A DNA stretch of 64,000 bases, from contig NZ_CP007044.2 of NCBI RefSeq assembly GCF_000520015.2, positions 2,790,001 through 2,854,000 of the forward strand. The letters are read 5' to 3'. The translations under genes were made by a program, and so were the position numbers. Position 1 is the first letter of the stretch. Every line of letters starts with the position of its first letter. Source of the DNA: Chania multitudinisentens RB-25 (GTDB taxonomy: Bacteria; Pseudomonadota; Gammaproteobacteria; Enterobacterales; Enterobacteriaceae). The notes beneath the pieces are model-generated. The model ran no database searches and was not told the origin of the DNA. It saw only the letters and a list, made by a program, of their open reading frames with translations. Below are positions 8,387 through 14,436 of this stretch, piece after piece.

Positions 8387-8630
8387 ATGCGTTCAAAAGT
8401 TATAGTACTTTTTATATTAATTGGATTTTAATTTTTCCTATTAAAATTCAAATGATTTTTACTCTACAAAGTACTTCAACGCTCGTAGTAATGTATAATG
8501 CTGCTTTTTATGATAATAAATCAATGGGGTACTATTTTTCATCGCTGAGGTTAAGCTTAAGCCTCAATGCGTGAACGGGAAATATGTCTTGCTCTTTCAG
8601 AGTAATAATAAATGCTATAAGGAAAAATAA
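8387..8630 (+). pseudogene. Decayed small secreted-protein gene, unit 1
   Basis: An ATG at 8387 follows AAGGA and opens a signal-peptide-like start, MRSKVIVLFILIGF, that meets a stop after 14 codons. Downstream, other frames give protein-like stretches (STSTLVVMYNAAFYDNKS and KPQCVNGKYVLLFQSNNK) and a final TAA at 8628-8630. I read this as one small exported protein broken by several frameshifts. The family is not recognised. The copy in unit 2 (11539-11840) carries about 66 extra bases and is also broken. Confidence 0.35.
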
Positions 8631-8692
8631 AGCAGTGAACATTCACATATATGTCCTTTTGTCATTTCGGTTCCGATTTTATAAGGTGGTTT

Positions 8693-8746
8693 ATGTATGA
8701 TATCGCAGTGCTCGATAACAAGGTAGTATTGTTATGGAAAAAATGA
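8693..8746 (+). CDS. Possible 17-residue peptide upstream of hcp, unit 1
   Basis: The frame reads MYDIAVLDNKVVLLWKK and has a good ribosome-binding site (AAGGTGG) seven bases before the ATG. It ends 79 bases before hcp. The same frame is present without change in unit 2 (11903-11956). It could be a leader peptide or the remnant of a longer gene, and nothing shows that it is translated. Confidence 0.25.
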   Translation: MYDIAVLDNKVVLLWKK

Positions 8747-8825
8747 TAATATGACAAGATAGTTATCAAGCACATAGCTTAATGTTTTGCAGATACTGAA
8801 CTGTTAACATGAAAAAGGATTTTAT

Positions 8826-9305
8826 ATGGCGAATGAAATGTTTCTTACCTTGAAAGGTGCAAAACAGGGGCTAATCTCTGCTGGATGTTCCACTTTAGAT
8901 TCAATTGGTAACTTGTGTCAGAATGGACATGCAGACCAAATTTATCTTTATGAGTTGAATCATTCAATGAGTAGAGAACAGCACGTTAGTCACCATCCAG
9001 TAGTTATTATTAAACCAATTGATAAATCATCTCCTTTGATTGGGAACGCAATTTCTAACAATGAACGCTTAGATGCTGAGATAGATATATATAGAACCAA
9101 CCAGAATGGTGGTCGGGAATTATTTTACACAATCAAGCTAACAAATGTTACGATTACAGATATTAATATATTTTATCCTAATTCATTAACCCATAATGAA
9201 TCCCAGCCGCAAGAAAGTTTATCTCTGAAGTATGAGAATATTGCTTGGCAGCATCATATTGCAGGAACCAGCGGTTATAGTATTTGGGATGATAGGGTTT
9301 ACTAA
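8826..9305 (+). CDS. hcp: Hcp-family type VI secretion tube protein, unit 1
   Basis: The 159-residue protein has the Hcp beta-barrel pattern: MANEMFLTLKGAKQG at the start, then a G-H..QIYLYELNHSMSRE segment, an HHPVVIIKPIDKSSPL strand pair and a conserved C-terminal half with TIKLTNVTITDINIFYP. Hcp hexamers stack into the tube of the type VI secretion system and can carry small effectors in their lumen. No other secretion-system gene is in the window, so this is an orphan Hcp that must work with a machine encoded elsewhere. AAAGGA precedes the ATG. The stop shares one base with the next start (TAATG), implying coupling. It differs from the unit 2 copy at residues 74, 85 and 138 only. Confidence 0.9.
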   Translation: MANEMFLTLKGAKQGLISAGCSTLDSIGNLCQNGHADQIYLYELNHSMSREQHVSHHPVVIIKPIDKSSPLIGNAISNNERLDAEIDIYRTNQNGGRELFYTIKLTNVTITDINIFYPNSLTHNESQPQESLSLKYENIAWQHHIAGTSGYSIWDDRVY

Positions 9306-9634
9306 TGAAAAAAATAAAAAGTGTAATAAGACTCCTCTTGGAGTCTGGTTTTACAAGAAAAGAAATAAAAGAACTACAAAAAAATTCCAAACTTTTTGGA
9401 ATAGATTTAGCATTTGGTGTTAAGGATGTCGGAAAAATAATGTTAAGAACAACTATAATTTTTAGTGTGATGTTGTTGGCATTCTTATTTTCGCTCTATA
9501 TAAAGCAGTCATTCAAGGTTGTATTGTTTTTTTCTACTTTCTTGGCTATTTTACTGCTAATTTCTTGTTTTTTTACTAACATTCCAAGGTATGCGAAATC
9601 TGTGGTTTTTTACTTTAAATACAATAAGGGTTGA
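9305..9634 (+). CDS. Small membrane protein, likely immunity protein, unit 1
   Basis: This 109-residue protein starts on the last base of the hcp stop codon. It has a basic amphipathic N-terminus (KSVIRLLLESGFTRKEIKEL) and two strongly hydrophobic segments at about residues 50-66 and 70-90. It ends one base before the stop of the convergent DUF4225 gene. Position, size and topology fit an inner-membrane immunity protein guarding against the neighbouring effector, but this is inference. About the first 16 residues resemble the unit 2 protein; the rest is essentially different. I do not recognise a named family. Confidence 0.65.
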   Translation: MKKIKSVIRLLLESGFTRKEIKELQKNSKLFGIDLAFGVKDVGKIMLRTTIIFSVMLLAFLFSLYIKQSFKVVLFFSTFLAILLLISCFFTNIPRYAKSVVFYFKYNKG

Positions 9635-9635
9635 A

Positions 9636-10448
9636 CTATAAATTATCCCATATTCCACTTATGGTAACCGAATCCCCCAATATTTCTAAGCTTAATGAGA
9701 GTTTACCCATTTGTTTGATGGCCATTACAAATTCAGAATCAAGAGCACGGAAAAGCCTTAATGTATCTGGGCCATACTCATAATTCATTAAACTTCTTCG
9801 GTCAGATACCAGTTTTTTTGTAAAGAACAAGCCGTGAACGGATAATGCCAAGTCAACACCGCCATAGGCAATATCAGCTATTCTACTATCATATCCAGCT
9901 TTATTTGCGATCACTCTATATAGATCTCTTACAGGACCCGTATCATCTTCGCCATTTATTATAAAATACCCATTTTCGTATATATTATTTACACCATGAG
10001 ATACCAACAAGTAGCCTGCTACATTGCGACCTCTTGAAGAAATAACAGTTGCTGCACCAGCAACTACTTGTGAAATGCCAGCAATGAGTCCTATCCCTTT
10101 TACGACATAGGTGAATATTCCATTTTCATTGGTAATTTCAATATATAGTGCTTTTTTTACACGATTTAATTGCAGTGACTCATACTGTTGCTGTAAAGAG
10201 CTTTTTTCGGCTCTTAAACATATAAATGAATTACGCTGCCCTTCTTGGGTCGTTGCTGTACGGCAAGCCGATATATAGTGATTAATCAGGTCATCAATTT
10301 CTTTTTGAAATGAAAATCTTGATTGTGAATTTTTTAGATAAAAAGCTGATGCCCTGTTAGCCAAACGGCCTAACTCATGAGAGTTTGCAAGTGCCATCTC
10401 AAGATAGTAGTTTTTTGTTTGCTCACGAAAACCAAAATAATTATCCAT
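9636..10448 (-). CDS. DUF4225-type protein, probable type VI effector, unit 1
   Basis: The gene is convergent with hcp and the small membrane-protein gene. The 270-residue product has no signal peptide. Residues 1-72 are hydrophilic and helical (MDNYFGFREQTKNYYLEMAL onward). A hydrophobic hairpin at about 112-155 contains GIGLIAGISQVVAGAATV. The conserved part then shows SHGVNNIYENG, GPVRDLYRVIANKAGY and DIAYGGVDLALSVHGLFF. I assign DUF4225 from these motifs by memory. The hydrophobic hairpin and membrane-bound partner suggest a toxin acting on the inner membrane, which is inference. Residues 1-72 match unit 2 apart from positions 13 and 61; the remainder is clearly diverged. Confidence 0.72.
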   Translation of the reverse strand: MDNYFGFREQTKNYYLEMALANSHELGRLANRASAFYLKNSQSRFSFQKEIDDLINHYISACRTATTQEGQRNSFICLRAEKSSLQQQYESLQLNRVKKALYIEITNENGIFTYVVKGIGLIAGISQVVAGAATVISSRGRNVAGYLLVSHGVNNIYENGYFIINGEDDTGPVRDLYRVIANKAGYDSRIADIAYGGVDLALSVHGLFFTKKLVSDRRSLMNYEYGPDTLRLFRALDSEFVMAIKQMGKLSLSLEILGDSVTISGIWDNL

Positions 10449-10686
10449 ATAAAACTGATCCTTTTAAATAAAAAACGTGATCATTATATCGTGCTTACTT
10501 TAATTCATCTTTTCATGATATCAACCTACACGAAAGTGATCAAATGCTACTACTTTGACAATAGATAAAATAGCTCTTATGGCTACTTCCTATTGATACT
10601 CGGCAACATTGTTTATTTAATACTTGGAGCAACCCAGATGATACTGGGTCATACAAGTATCTTAAATGAAACAAAGGGACAGGAAA
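10449..10686. other. Divergent spacer between DUF4225 and recombinase, unit 1
   Basis: This 238-base spacer must hold the promoter of the DUF4225 gene, which has AGGA upstream of its start on the minus strand, and of the recombinase remnant. It contains nested inverted repeats: CCCAG (10633-10637) with CTGGG (10644-10648), and GATACT (10640-10645) with AGTATC (10656-10661). The second pair could be a recombinase site. The same repeats occur in unit 2. Confidence 0.35.
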
Positions 10687-10971
10687 ATGATTTTTGGTTA
10701 TGCTCGCGTCTCGACAAAAGATCAAAATCTTAAGCACCAGCTTTTAGTTCTAAATTCTGTCTGTGATAACGTTTTTTTGAAAAGCCCCTGGAAAGTCCAC
10801 CAGTGAACGGCCTGAACTTCAAGGATTGATCTCATACCTAAGAGGAAGTGATACGTTGATCGTAAAGTCCATAGATCGTTTAGCTCGTAATACTAAAGAA
10901 CTCTTAGCTTAGCAGATAAACTTGTAGAGTAGGGCGTTACGGTTAAGTTCTTGGATAACTCCAATGTGTAA
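10687..10971 (+). pseudogene. Broken small serine recombinase (resolvase/invertase family), unit 1
   Basis: The start MIFGYARVSTKDQNLKHQ is the N-terminus of the resolvase/invertase catalytic domain, including the serine of the YARVST motif. A two-base deletion relative to unit 2 near residue 29 shifts the frame (about 10772). Downstream it also carries a premature TAG and the same break after KELLA as unit 2. There is no C-terminal DNA-binding domain. The product cannot be active. AGGA precedes the ATG. Confidence 0.8.
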
Positions 10972-10995
10972 GCATCTCGCTTAGCCGGCCCATAC

Positions 10996-11174
10996 CTAGC
11001 AGAGGGTTAAGTTGAAGTGGGAGTTCATTTTCATACACATAATAAAGGGTTGATAACAAATAACTAACCACTTTACCTCTTCATAAGTCATGCTAAAATC
11101 ATGTAGAAATCGTGCATAACCACCCTGTTCTGCAAGATCGATGATTTCTATAATGTATTGATAGTACTATCCAT
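10996..11174 (-). pseudogene. Reverse-strand gene remnant at the right end of unit 1
   Basis: On the minus strand a 56-codon open stretch reads like protein (EIIDLAEQGGYARFLHDF, then TYEEVKWLVICYQ) and ends at a TAG at 10996-10998. No ATG lies in frame upstream, because an in-frame TAG precedes it. A nearby ATG at 11174 (MDSTINT) is out of frame by one shift. I read it as a frameshifted small gene of unknown family. The same sequence recurs in unit 2 at 14179-14357. Confidence 0.35.
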
Positions 11175-11224
11175 TTTGTGAACACTGTTCAGTACTGATA
11201 GAGTACTTTTCAGTAGTTTCAGTT

Positions 11225-11238
11225 CTCATCGATGAATG
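11225..11238 (+). repeat. Internal junction repeat between units 1 and 2
   Basis: This is the second copy of CTCATCGATGAATG. The sequence on its left (GTTTCAGTT) equals that left of the third copy, and the sequence on its right (TATAACTACTG) equals that right of the first. That is the hybrid junction expected from two elements joined in tandem at one site. Confidence 0.85.
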
Positions 11239-11249
11239 TATAACTACTG

Positions 11250-11288
11250 AAAGGTTGAATGCTAATTGAGTACTCAACCTTTATTTTT
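11250..11288 (+). terminator. Terminator-like hairpin, unit 2 left end
   Basis: This is the unit 2 copy of the hairpin at 8101: AAAGGTTGA (11250-11258), TCAACCTTT (11274-11282), then ATTTTT. Here it would stop transcripts leaving unit 1. Confidence 0.45.
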
Positions 11289-11538
11289 AATGCTTATCTA
11301 AAATTCCTTTCGCCAGTGTTACTTTGGGGGGGGGGGGGAGTTGTGCTATTAGCTGAGTCTGTCATTATATAATGGAATGGTCGGGGGATTACTCTATATT
11401 TCAGTACTATATAATAAGTTAAACCTTGGAATACTTATTCCTGATAATAAAGATTGGCTAAGATAACTGGTCTTTAGGTTGTTAAAATTTATCAGGCCAG
11501 TTCTGACTCTTTCAAAATAAAAATCTCAAAGATTACCT
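11289..11538 (+). other. Non-coding, decayed start of island unit 2
   Basis: This is the counterpart of 8140-8386, with the same broken hydrophobic frames. The G tract at 11326-11338 is 13 bases long. No intact gene is visible. Confidence 0.3.
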
Positions 11539-11840
11539 ATGTGTTCAAAAGTTATAGTACTTTTTATATTAATTAGATTTTAATTTTTTATTAAAATGAT
11601 CTTTACTCTACAAAGTATTTCAACGCTCGTAGTAATGTATAATACTGCTTTTTATGATAATAAATCAATGGGGTACGTGAATCGTATGAATGTTTTATGT
11701 TATTGAACGATATGATGTCTTCCAGTAAAGGATTAACCTAATTATTTTTCATCGCTGAGGTTAAGCTTAAGCCTCAATACGTGAACGGGAAATATGCCTT
11801 GCTCTTTCAGAGTAATAATAAATGCTATAAGGAAAAATAA
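11539..11840 (+). pseudogene. Decayed small secreted-protein gene, unit 2
   Basis: This is the counterpart of 8387-8630. It starts at an ATG followed by the same signal-peptide-like codons and stops after 14 codons. It contains about 66 bases absent from unit 1 (starting near 11677) and ends in KPQYVNGKYALLFQSNNK. Cys in the unit 1 KPQCV stretch is Tyr here. Both copies are broken. Confidence 0.35.
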
Positions 11841-11902
11841 AGCAGTGAACATTCACATATATGTCCTTTTGTCATTTCGGTTCCGATTTTATAAGGTGGT
11901 TT

Positions 11903-11956
11903 ATGTATGATATCGCAGTGCTCGATAACAAGGTAGTATTGTTATGGAAAAAATGA
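11903..11956 (+). CDS. Possible 17-residue peptide upstream of hcp, unit 2
   Basis: This is identical to the frame at 8693-8746, including the AAGGTGG ribosome-binding site. Its preservation may simply reflect the recent duplication. Confidence 0.25.
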   Translation: MYDIAVLDNKVVLLWKK

Positions 11957-12035
11957 TAATATGACAAGATAGTTATCAAGCACATAGCTTAATGTTTTGC
12001 AGATACTGAACTGTTAACATGAAAAAGGATTTTAT

Positions 12036-12515
12036 ATGGCGAATGAAATGTTTCTTACCTTGAAAGGTGCAAAACAGGGGCTAATCTCTGCTGGATGTTC
12101 CACTTTAGATTCAATTGGTAATTTGTGTCAGAATGGACATGCAGACCAAATTTATCTTTATGAGTTAAATCATTCAATGAGTAGAGAACAGCACGTTAGT
12201 CACCATCCAGTAGTTATTATTAAACCAATTGATAAATCATCTCCTTTAATTGGTATTGCAATTTCTAATAATGAACGCTTAGATGCTACAATAGATATAT
12301 ATAGAACTAATCAGAATGGTGGTCGGGAATTGTTTTACACGATCAAGCTAACAAATGTTACGATTACAGATATTAATATATTTTATCCTAATTCATTAAC
12401 CCATAATGAATCCCAGCCGCAAGAAAGTTTATCTCTGAAGTATGAGAGTATTGCTTGGCAGCATCACATTGCTGGAACCAGCGGTTATAGTATTTGGGAT
12501 GATAGGGTTTACTAA
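12036..12515 (+). CDS. hcp: Hcp-family type VI secretion tube protein, unit 2
   Basis: This 159-residue Hcp equals the unit 1 protein except for Ile74, Thr85 and Ser138. Start context and ribosome-binding site are the same, and its stop overlaps the next gene's start by one base. Several of the DNA differences between the hcp copies are synonymous, which suggests that selection holds the protein constant. Having two nearly identical orphan Hcp proteins, each beside a different effector and partner, suggests that each Hcp serves as carrier for its neighbour; that is inference. Confidence 0.9.
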   Translation: MANEMFLTLKGAKQGLISAGCSTLDSIGNLCQNGHADQIYLYELNHSMSREQHVSHHPVVIIKPIDKSSPLIGIAISNNERLDATIDIYRTNQNGGRELFYTIKLTNVTITDINIFYPNSLTHNESQPQESLSLKYESIAWQHHIAGTSGYSIWDDRVY

Positions 12516-12847
12516 TGAAAAAAGCAAAAAGCGTAACCAGGCTCCTTTTGGAGTCTGGATTTTCAAAACAAGATATTTTGTTTTTTAAAAAACAAAGTAA
12601 AAAACCAGGTATTGACTACAAAAAAGAAATTTATCTGAGTGGTAAAGCTGCTTTAAAAACAATTTCAATGTTGTTAGTTTTATTAATAATTTGGATTATT
12701 TGGTCTTTGATTGCCAAAACTATTGAAGATACACTGATAATAGTGTTTTTATTTTCTATAATTACGTTTTTTTCGTTGATTCTTAAAAAGAATAGAGATT
12801 ATATAAAAGCTCTAATATACTTTTTAAAATATAATCAGTTATTTTAA
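12515..12847 (+). CDS. Small membrane protein, likely immunity protein, unit 2
   Basis: The 110-residue protein begins MKKAKSVTRLLLESGF, like unit 1, then diverges. Two hydrophobic segments lie at about residues 51-68 and 72-90 (MLLVLLIIWIIWSLIAK and IIVFLFSIITFFSLIL). Its 3' end overlaps the convergent DUF4225 gene by nine bases. It is placed and built as a cognate immunity protein for the unit 2 DUF4225 protein. The contrast between a constant Hcp and a highly diverged small partner is what polymorphic toxin-immunity sets usually show. No named family is recognised. Confidence 0.65.
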   Translation: MKKAKSVTRLLLESGFSKQDILFFKKQSKKPGIDYKKEIYLSGKAALKTISMLLVLLIIWIIWSLIAKTIEDTLIIVFLFSIITFFSLILKKNRDYIKALIYFLKYNQLF

Positions 12848-13651
12848 GACACCACTGATTGTAACAGCATCTCCAGATAGTTCAACAAGTAAGGAGAATT
12901 TGCTCATGGCTTTGAAACCTACGAGCATATCTTTGTTCACTGCCCTAAATAATCGACCTGTATCAGATCTATTTGCAGAACCTAATAGGCTGTTAGCATT
13001 TGATACTGCTACTTTCCCAAAAAGAATTTTTGCTGATAATGACAGATCTATCCCTGCATAAATAATATCGGCAGAGTTGTCTGAGTATCCAGCCTTATTT
13101 GAGGCATACCTATATAGATCTCTTACTAAGCCAGTTCTTTCTTCTCCCGTAAAAAAATACTGACCATTTTCATATACATTATTACTACCATGAGCGATAA
13201 GAAGCACCCCAAGACCCGCACTTACACCTGTAACAGCAGAACCAAAGGCCATAGGGATTCCTGCGATAAGTTGCGATAAACCAGCAATAACACCGATACC
13301 TTTAATTACATAGGTTAGATAGCCATTGTCTTTTTTTATCTCAAGATAAACAGCTTTAACAGTTTTATTAAGTTGTAATGACTCATACTGCATTCTTAGA
13401 GAGTCGCTTTCAGCTTTTAGACGTACAAACGCATCACGTTGTCCTTCTTGGGTCGTTGCTGTACGGCAAGTCGATATATAGTGATTAATCAGGTCATCAA
13501 TTTCTTTTTGAAATGAAAATCTTGATTGTGAATTTTTTAGATAAAAAGCAGATGCCCTGTTAGCCAAGCGGCCTAATTCATGAGAGTTTGCAAGTGCCAT
13601 CTCAAGGTAGTAGCTTTTTGTTTGCTCACGAAAACCAAAATAATTATCCAT
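12839..13651 (-). CDS. DUF4225-type protein, probable type VI effector, unit 2
   Basis: This is a second 270-residue DUF4225-type protein, convergent with the small membrane-protein gene. Residues 1-72 match unit 1 except at positions 13 and 61. From there the sequence differs but keeps the family motifs: GIGVIAGLSQLIAG, IAHGSNNVYENG, GLVRDLYRYASNKAGY and DIIYAGIDLSLS. The central hydrophobic part is longer and more glycine-rich than in unit 1 (about 112-155). AAGGAAG precedes the start. A shared N-terminus with a variable C-terminal domain is the layout of polymorphic toxins, where the N-terminus serves delivery; here that role is inferred. Confidence 0.72.
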   Translation of the reverse strand: MDNYFGFREQTKSYYLEMALANSHELGRLANRASAFYLKNSQSRFSFQKEIDDLINHYISTCRTATTQEGQRDAFVRLKAESDSLRMQYESLQLNKTVKAVYLEIKKDNGYLTYVIKGIGVIAGLSQLIAGIPMAFGSAVTGVSAGLGVLLIAHGSNNVYENGQYFFTGEERTGLVRDLYRYASNKAGYSDNSADIIYAGIDLSLSAKILFGKVAVSNANSLLGSANRSDTGRLFRAVNKDMLVGFKAMSKFSLLVELSGDAVTISGVLK

Positions 13652-13867
13652 ATGAAATTGCTTCCTTTAATTCTGAGCATTTTTGTGCATCCCTGCATGA
13701 TATCAACCACTACAAAAGTGGTCAAATACGACCTTGTGTTAATAAATGAAATAGCTCTTATGGCTACTTCCTATCGATACTCGGCAACATTGTTTATTTA
13801 ACACTTGGACCAACCCAGATGATACTGGGTCATACAAGTATCTTAAATGAGACAAAGGGACAGGAAA
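13652..13867. other. Divergent spacer between DUF4225 and recombinase, unit 2
   Basis: This 216-base spacer corresponds to 10449-10686 and keeps the nested inverted repeats around GATACT...AGTATC. It should contain the DUF4225 promoter on the minus strand. Confidence 0.35.
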
Positions 13868-14154
13868 ATGATTTTTGGTTATGCTCGCATCTCGACAAAA
13901 GATCAAAATCTTAAGCACCAGCTTTTAGTTCTAAATTCTGTCTGTGATAAAGTTATAATTGAAAAAGCCCCTGGAAAGTCCACCAGTGAACGGCCTGAGC
14001 TTCAAGGATTGATCTCATACCTAAGAGGAAGTGATATGTTGATCGTAAAGTCCATAGATCGTTTAGCTCGTAATACCAAAGAACTCTTAGCTTAGCAGAT
14101 AAACTTGTAGAGCAGGGCGTTACGGTTAAGTTCTTGGATAACTCCAATGCGTAA
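13868..14154 (+). pseudogene. Truncated small serine recombinase, unit 2
   Basis: The frame is open for 75 codons from MIFGYARISTKDQNLKHQ through IDRLARNTKELLA, covering most of the resolvase catalytic domain with its catalytic Ser and the DRLARN segment. It then meets a TAG. Shifting frame restores ADKLVEQGVTVKFLDNSN, so one indel near 14092 broke the gene. No helix-turn-helix domain follows. The same lesion is in unit 1, so it predates the tandem arrangement. Confidence 0.8.
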
Positions 14155-14178
14155 GCATCCCGCTTAGCCGGCCCATAC

Positions 14179-14357
14179 CTAGCAGAGGGTTAAGTTGAAG
14201 TGGGAGTTCATTTTCATACACATAATAAAGGGTTGATAACAAATAACTAACCACTTTACCTCTTCATAAGTCATGCTAAAATCATGTAGAAATCGTGCAT
14301 AACCACCCTGTTCTGCAAGATCGATGATTTCTATAATGTATTGATAGTACTATCCAT
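14179..14357 (-). pseudogene. Reverse-strand gene remnant at the right end of unit 2
   Basis: This is the same protein-like reverse-strand stretch as 10996-11174 (EIIDLAEQGGYARFLHDF and TYEEVKWLV), with the same missing in-frame start. The family is unknown to me. Confidence 0.35.
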
Positions 14358-14358
14358 T

Positions 14359-14387
14359 TTGTGAACACTGTTCAGTACTGATAGAGT
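14359..14387 (+). promoter_or_regulatory. Possible outward promoter at the island right end
   Basis: TTGTGA (14359-14364) and TAGAGT (14382-14387) are separated by 17 bases and match the sigma-70 boxes at four of six positions each. If active, it would drive hisP, which begins 50 bases downstream. This is a weak match. Confidence 0.25.
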
Positions 14388-14407
14388 ACTTTTCAGTAGT
14401 TTCAGTT

Positions 14408-14421
14408 CTCATCGATGAATG
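14408..14421 (+). repeat. Right junction repeat (attR-like) of the island
   Basis: This is the third copy of CTCATCGATGAATG, followed by the native hisP leader (ACGGGAAATAAGAAT). Removing 8090-14421 would restore a hisM stop followed directly by the hisP leader. Confidence 0.85.
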
Positions 14422-14436
14422 ACGGGAAATAAGAAT

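Larger units (their letters stand above)
8090..11224 (+). mobile_element. Island unit 1: hcp / immunity-like gene / DUF4225 / broken recombinase
   Basis: This 3.1-kb AT-rich unit lies between the first and second copies of the 14-bp repeat. Its left end reads TATAACTACTGAAAGG. The right end, read inward on the other strand, contains AAACTACTGAAAAG, so the ends form a short imperfect terminal inverted repeat. It carries a decayed small gene, a 17-codon frame, hcp, a small membrane-protein gene, a convergent DUF4225 gene, a frameshifted serine recombinase and a reverse-strand gene remnant, in the same order as unit 2. No intact integrase or transposase is present. It differs from unit 2 by a missing segment of roughly 66 bp near 8537 and by the diverged block at about 9353-10232. 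Confidence 0.75.
11239..14407 (+). mobile_element. Island unit 2: hcp / immunity-like gene / DUF4225 / broken recombinase
   Basis: Unit 2 has the same gene order as unit 1 and nearly the same DNA over its left third, the hcp gene, the first 72 codons of the DUF4225 gene and the recombinase end. The block from about 12563 to 13435, holding most of the small membrane-protein gene and the C-terminal part of the DUF4225 gene, has diverged strongly. A 13-G tract at 11326-11338 replaces GGGTGGGGG of unit 1. Because the units differ in gene content, they are not an assembly duplication. Confidence 0.75.

Noticed and set aside
10377..10568. Short plus-strand frame over the DUF4225 start
   Set aside because: It lies mostly antisense to the DUF4225 gene and its promoter and shows no family pattern; the same happens at 13580-13801.
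8076..14421. Tandem units as an assembly duplication
   Set aside because: The units carry different small membrane-protein genes, different DUF4225 C-termini and several indels, so they are distinct sequences.
8076..14421. Island as an ordinary insertion sequence or composite transposon
   Set aside because: No DDE transposase is present and the tandem units share a single middle repeat, which fits site-specific recombination better than two independent target duplications.
8076..14421. Island as prophage or tRNA-borne integrative element
   Set aside because: No phage structural genes, no tyrosine integrase and no tRNA gene at either junction are visible.
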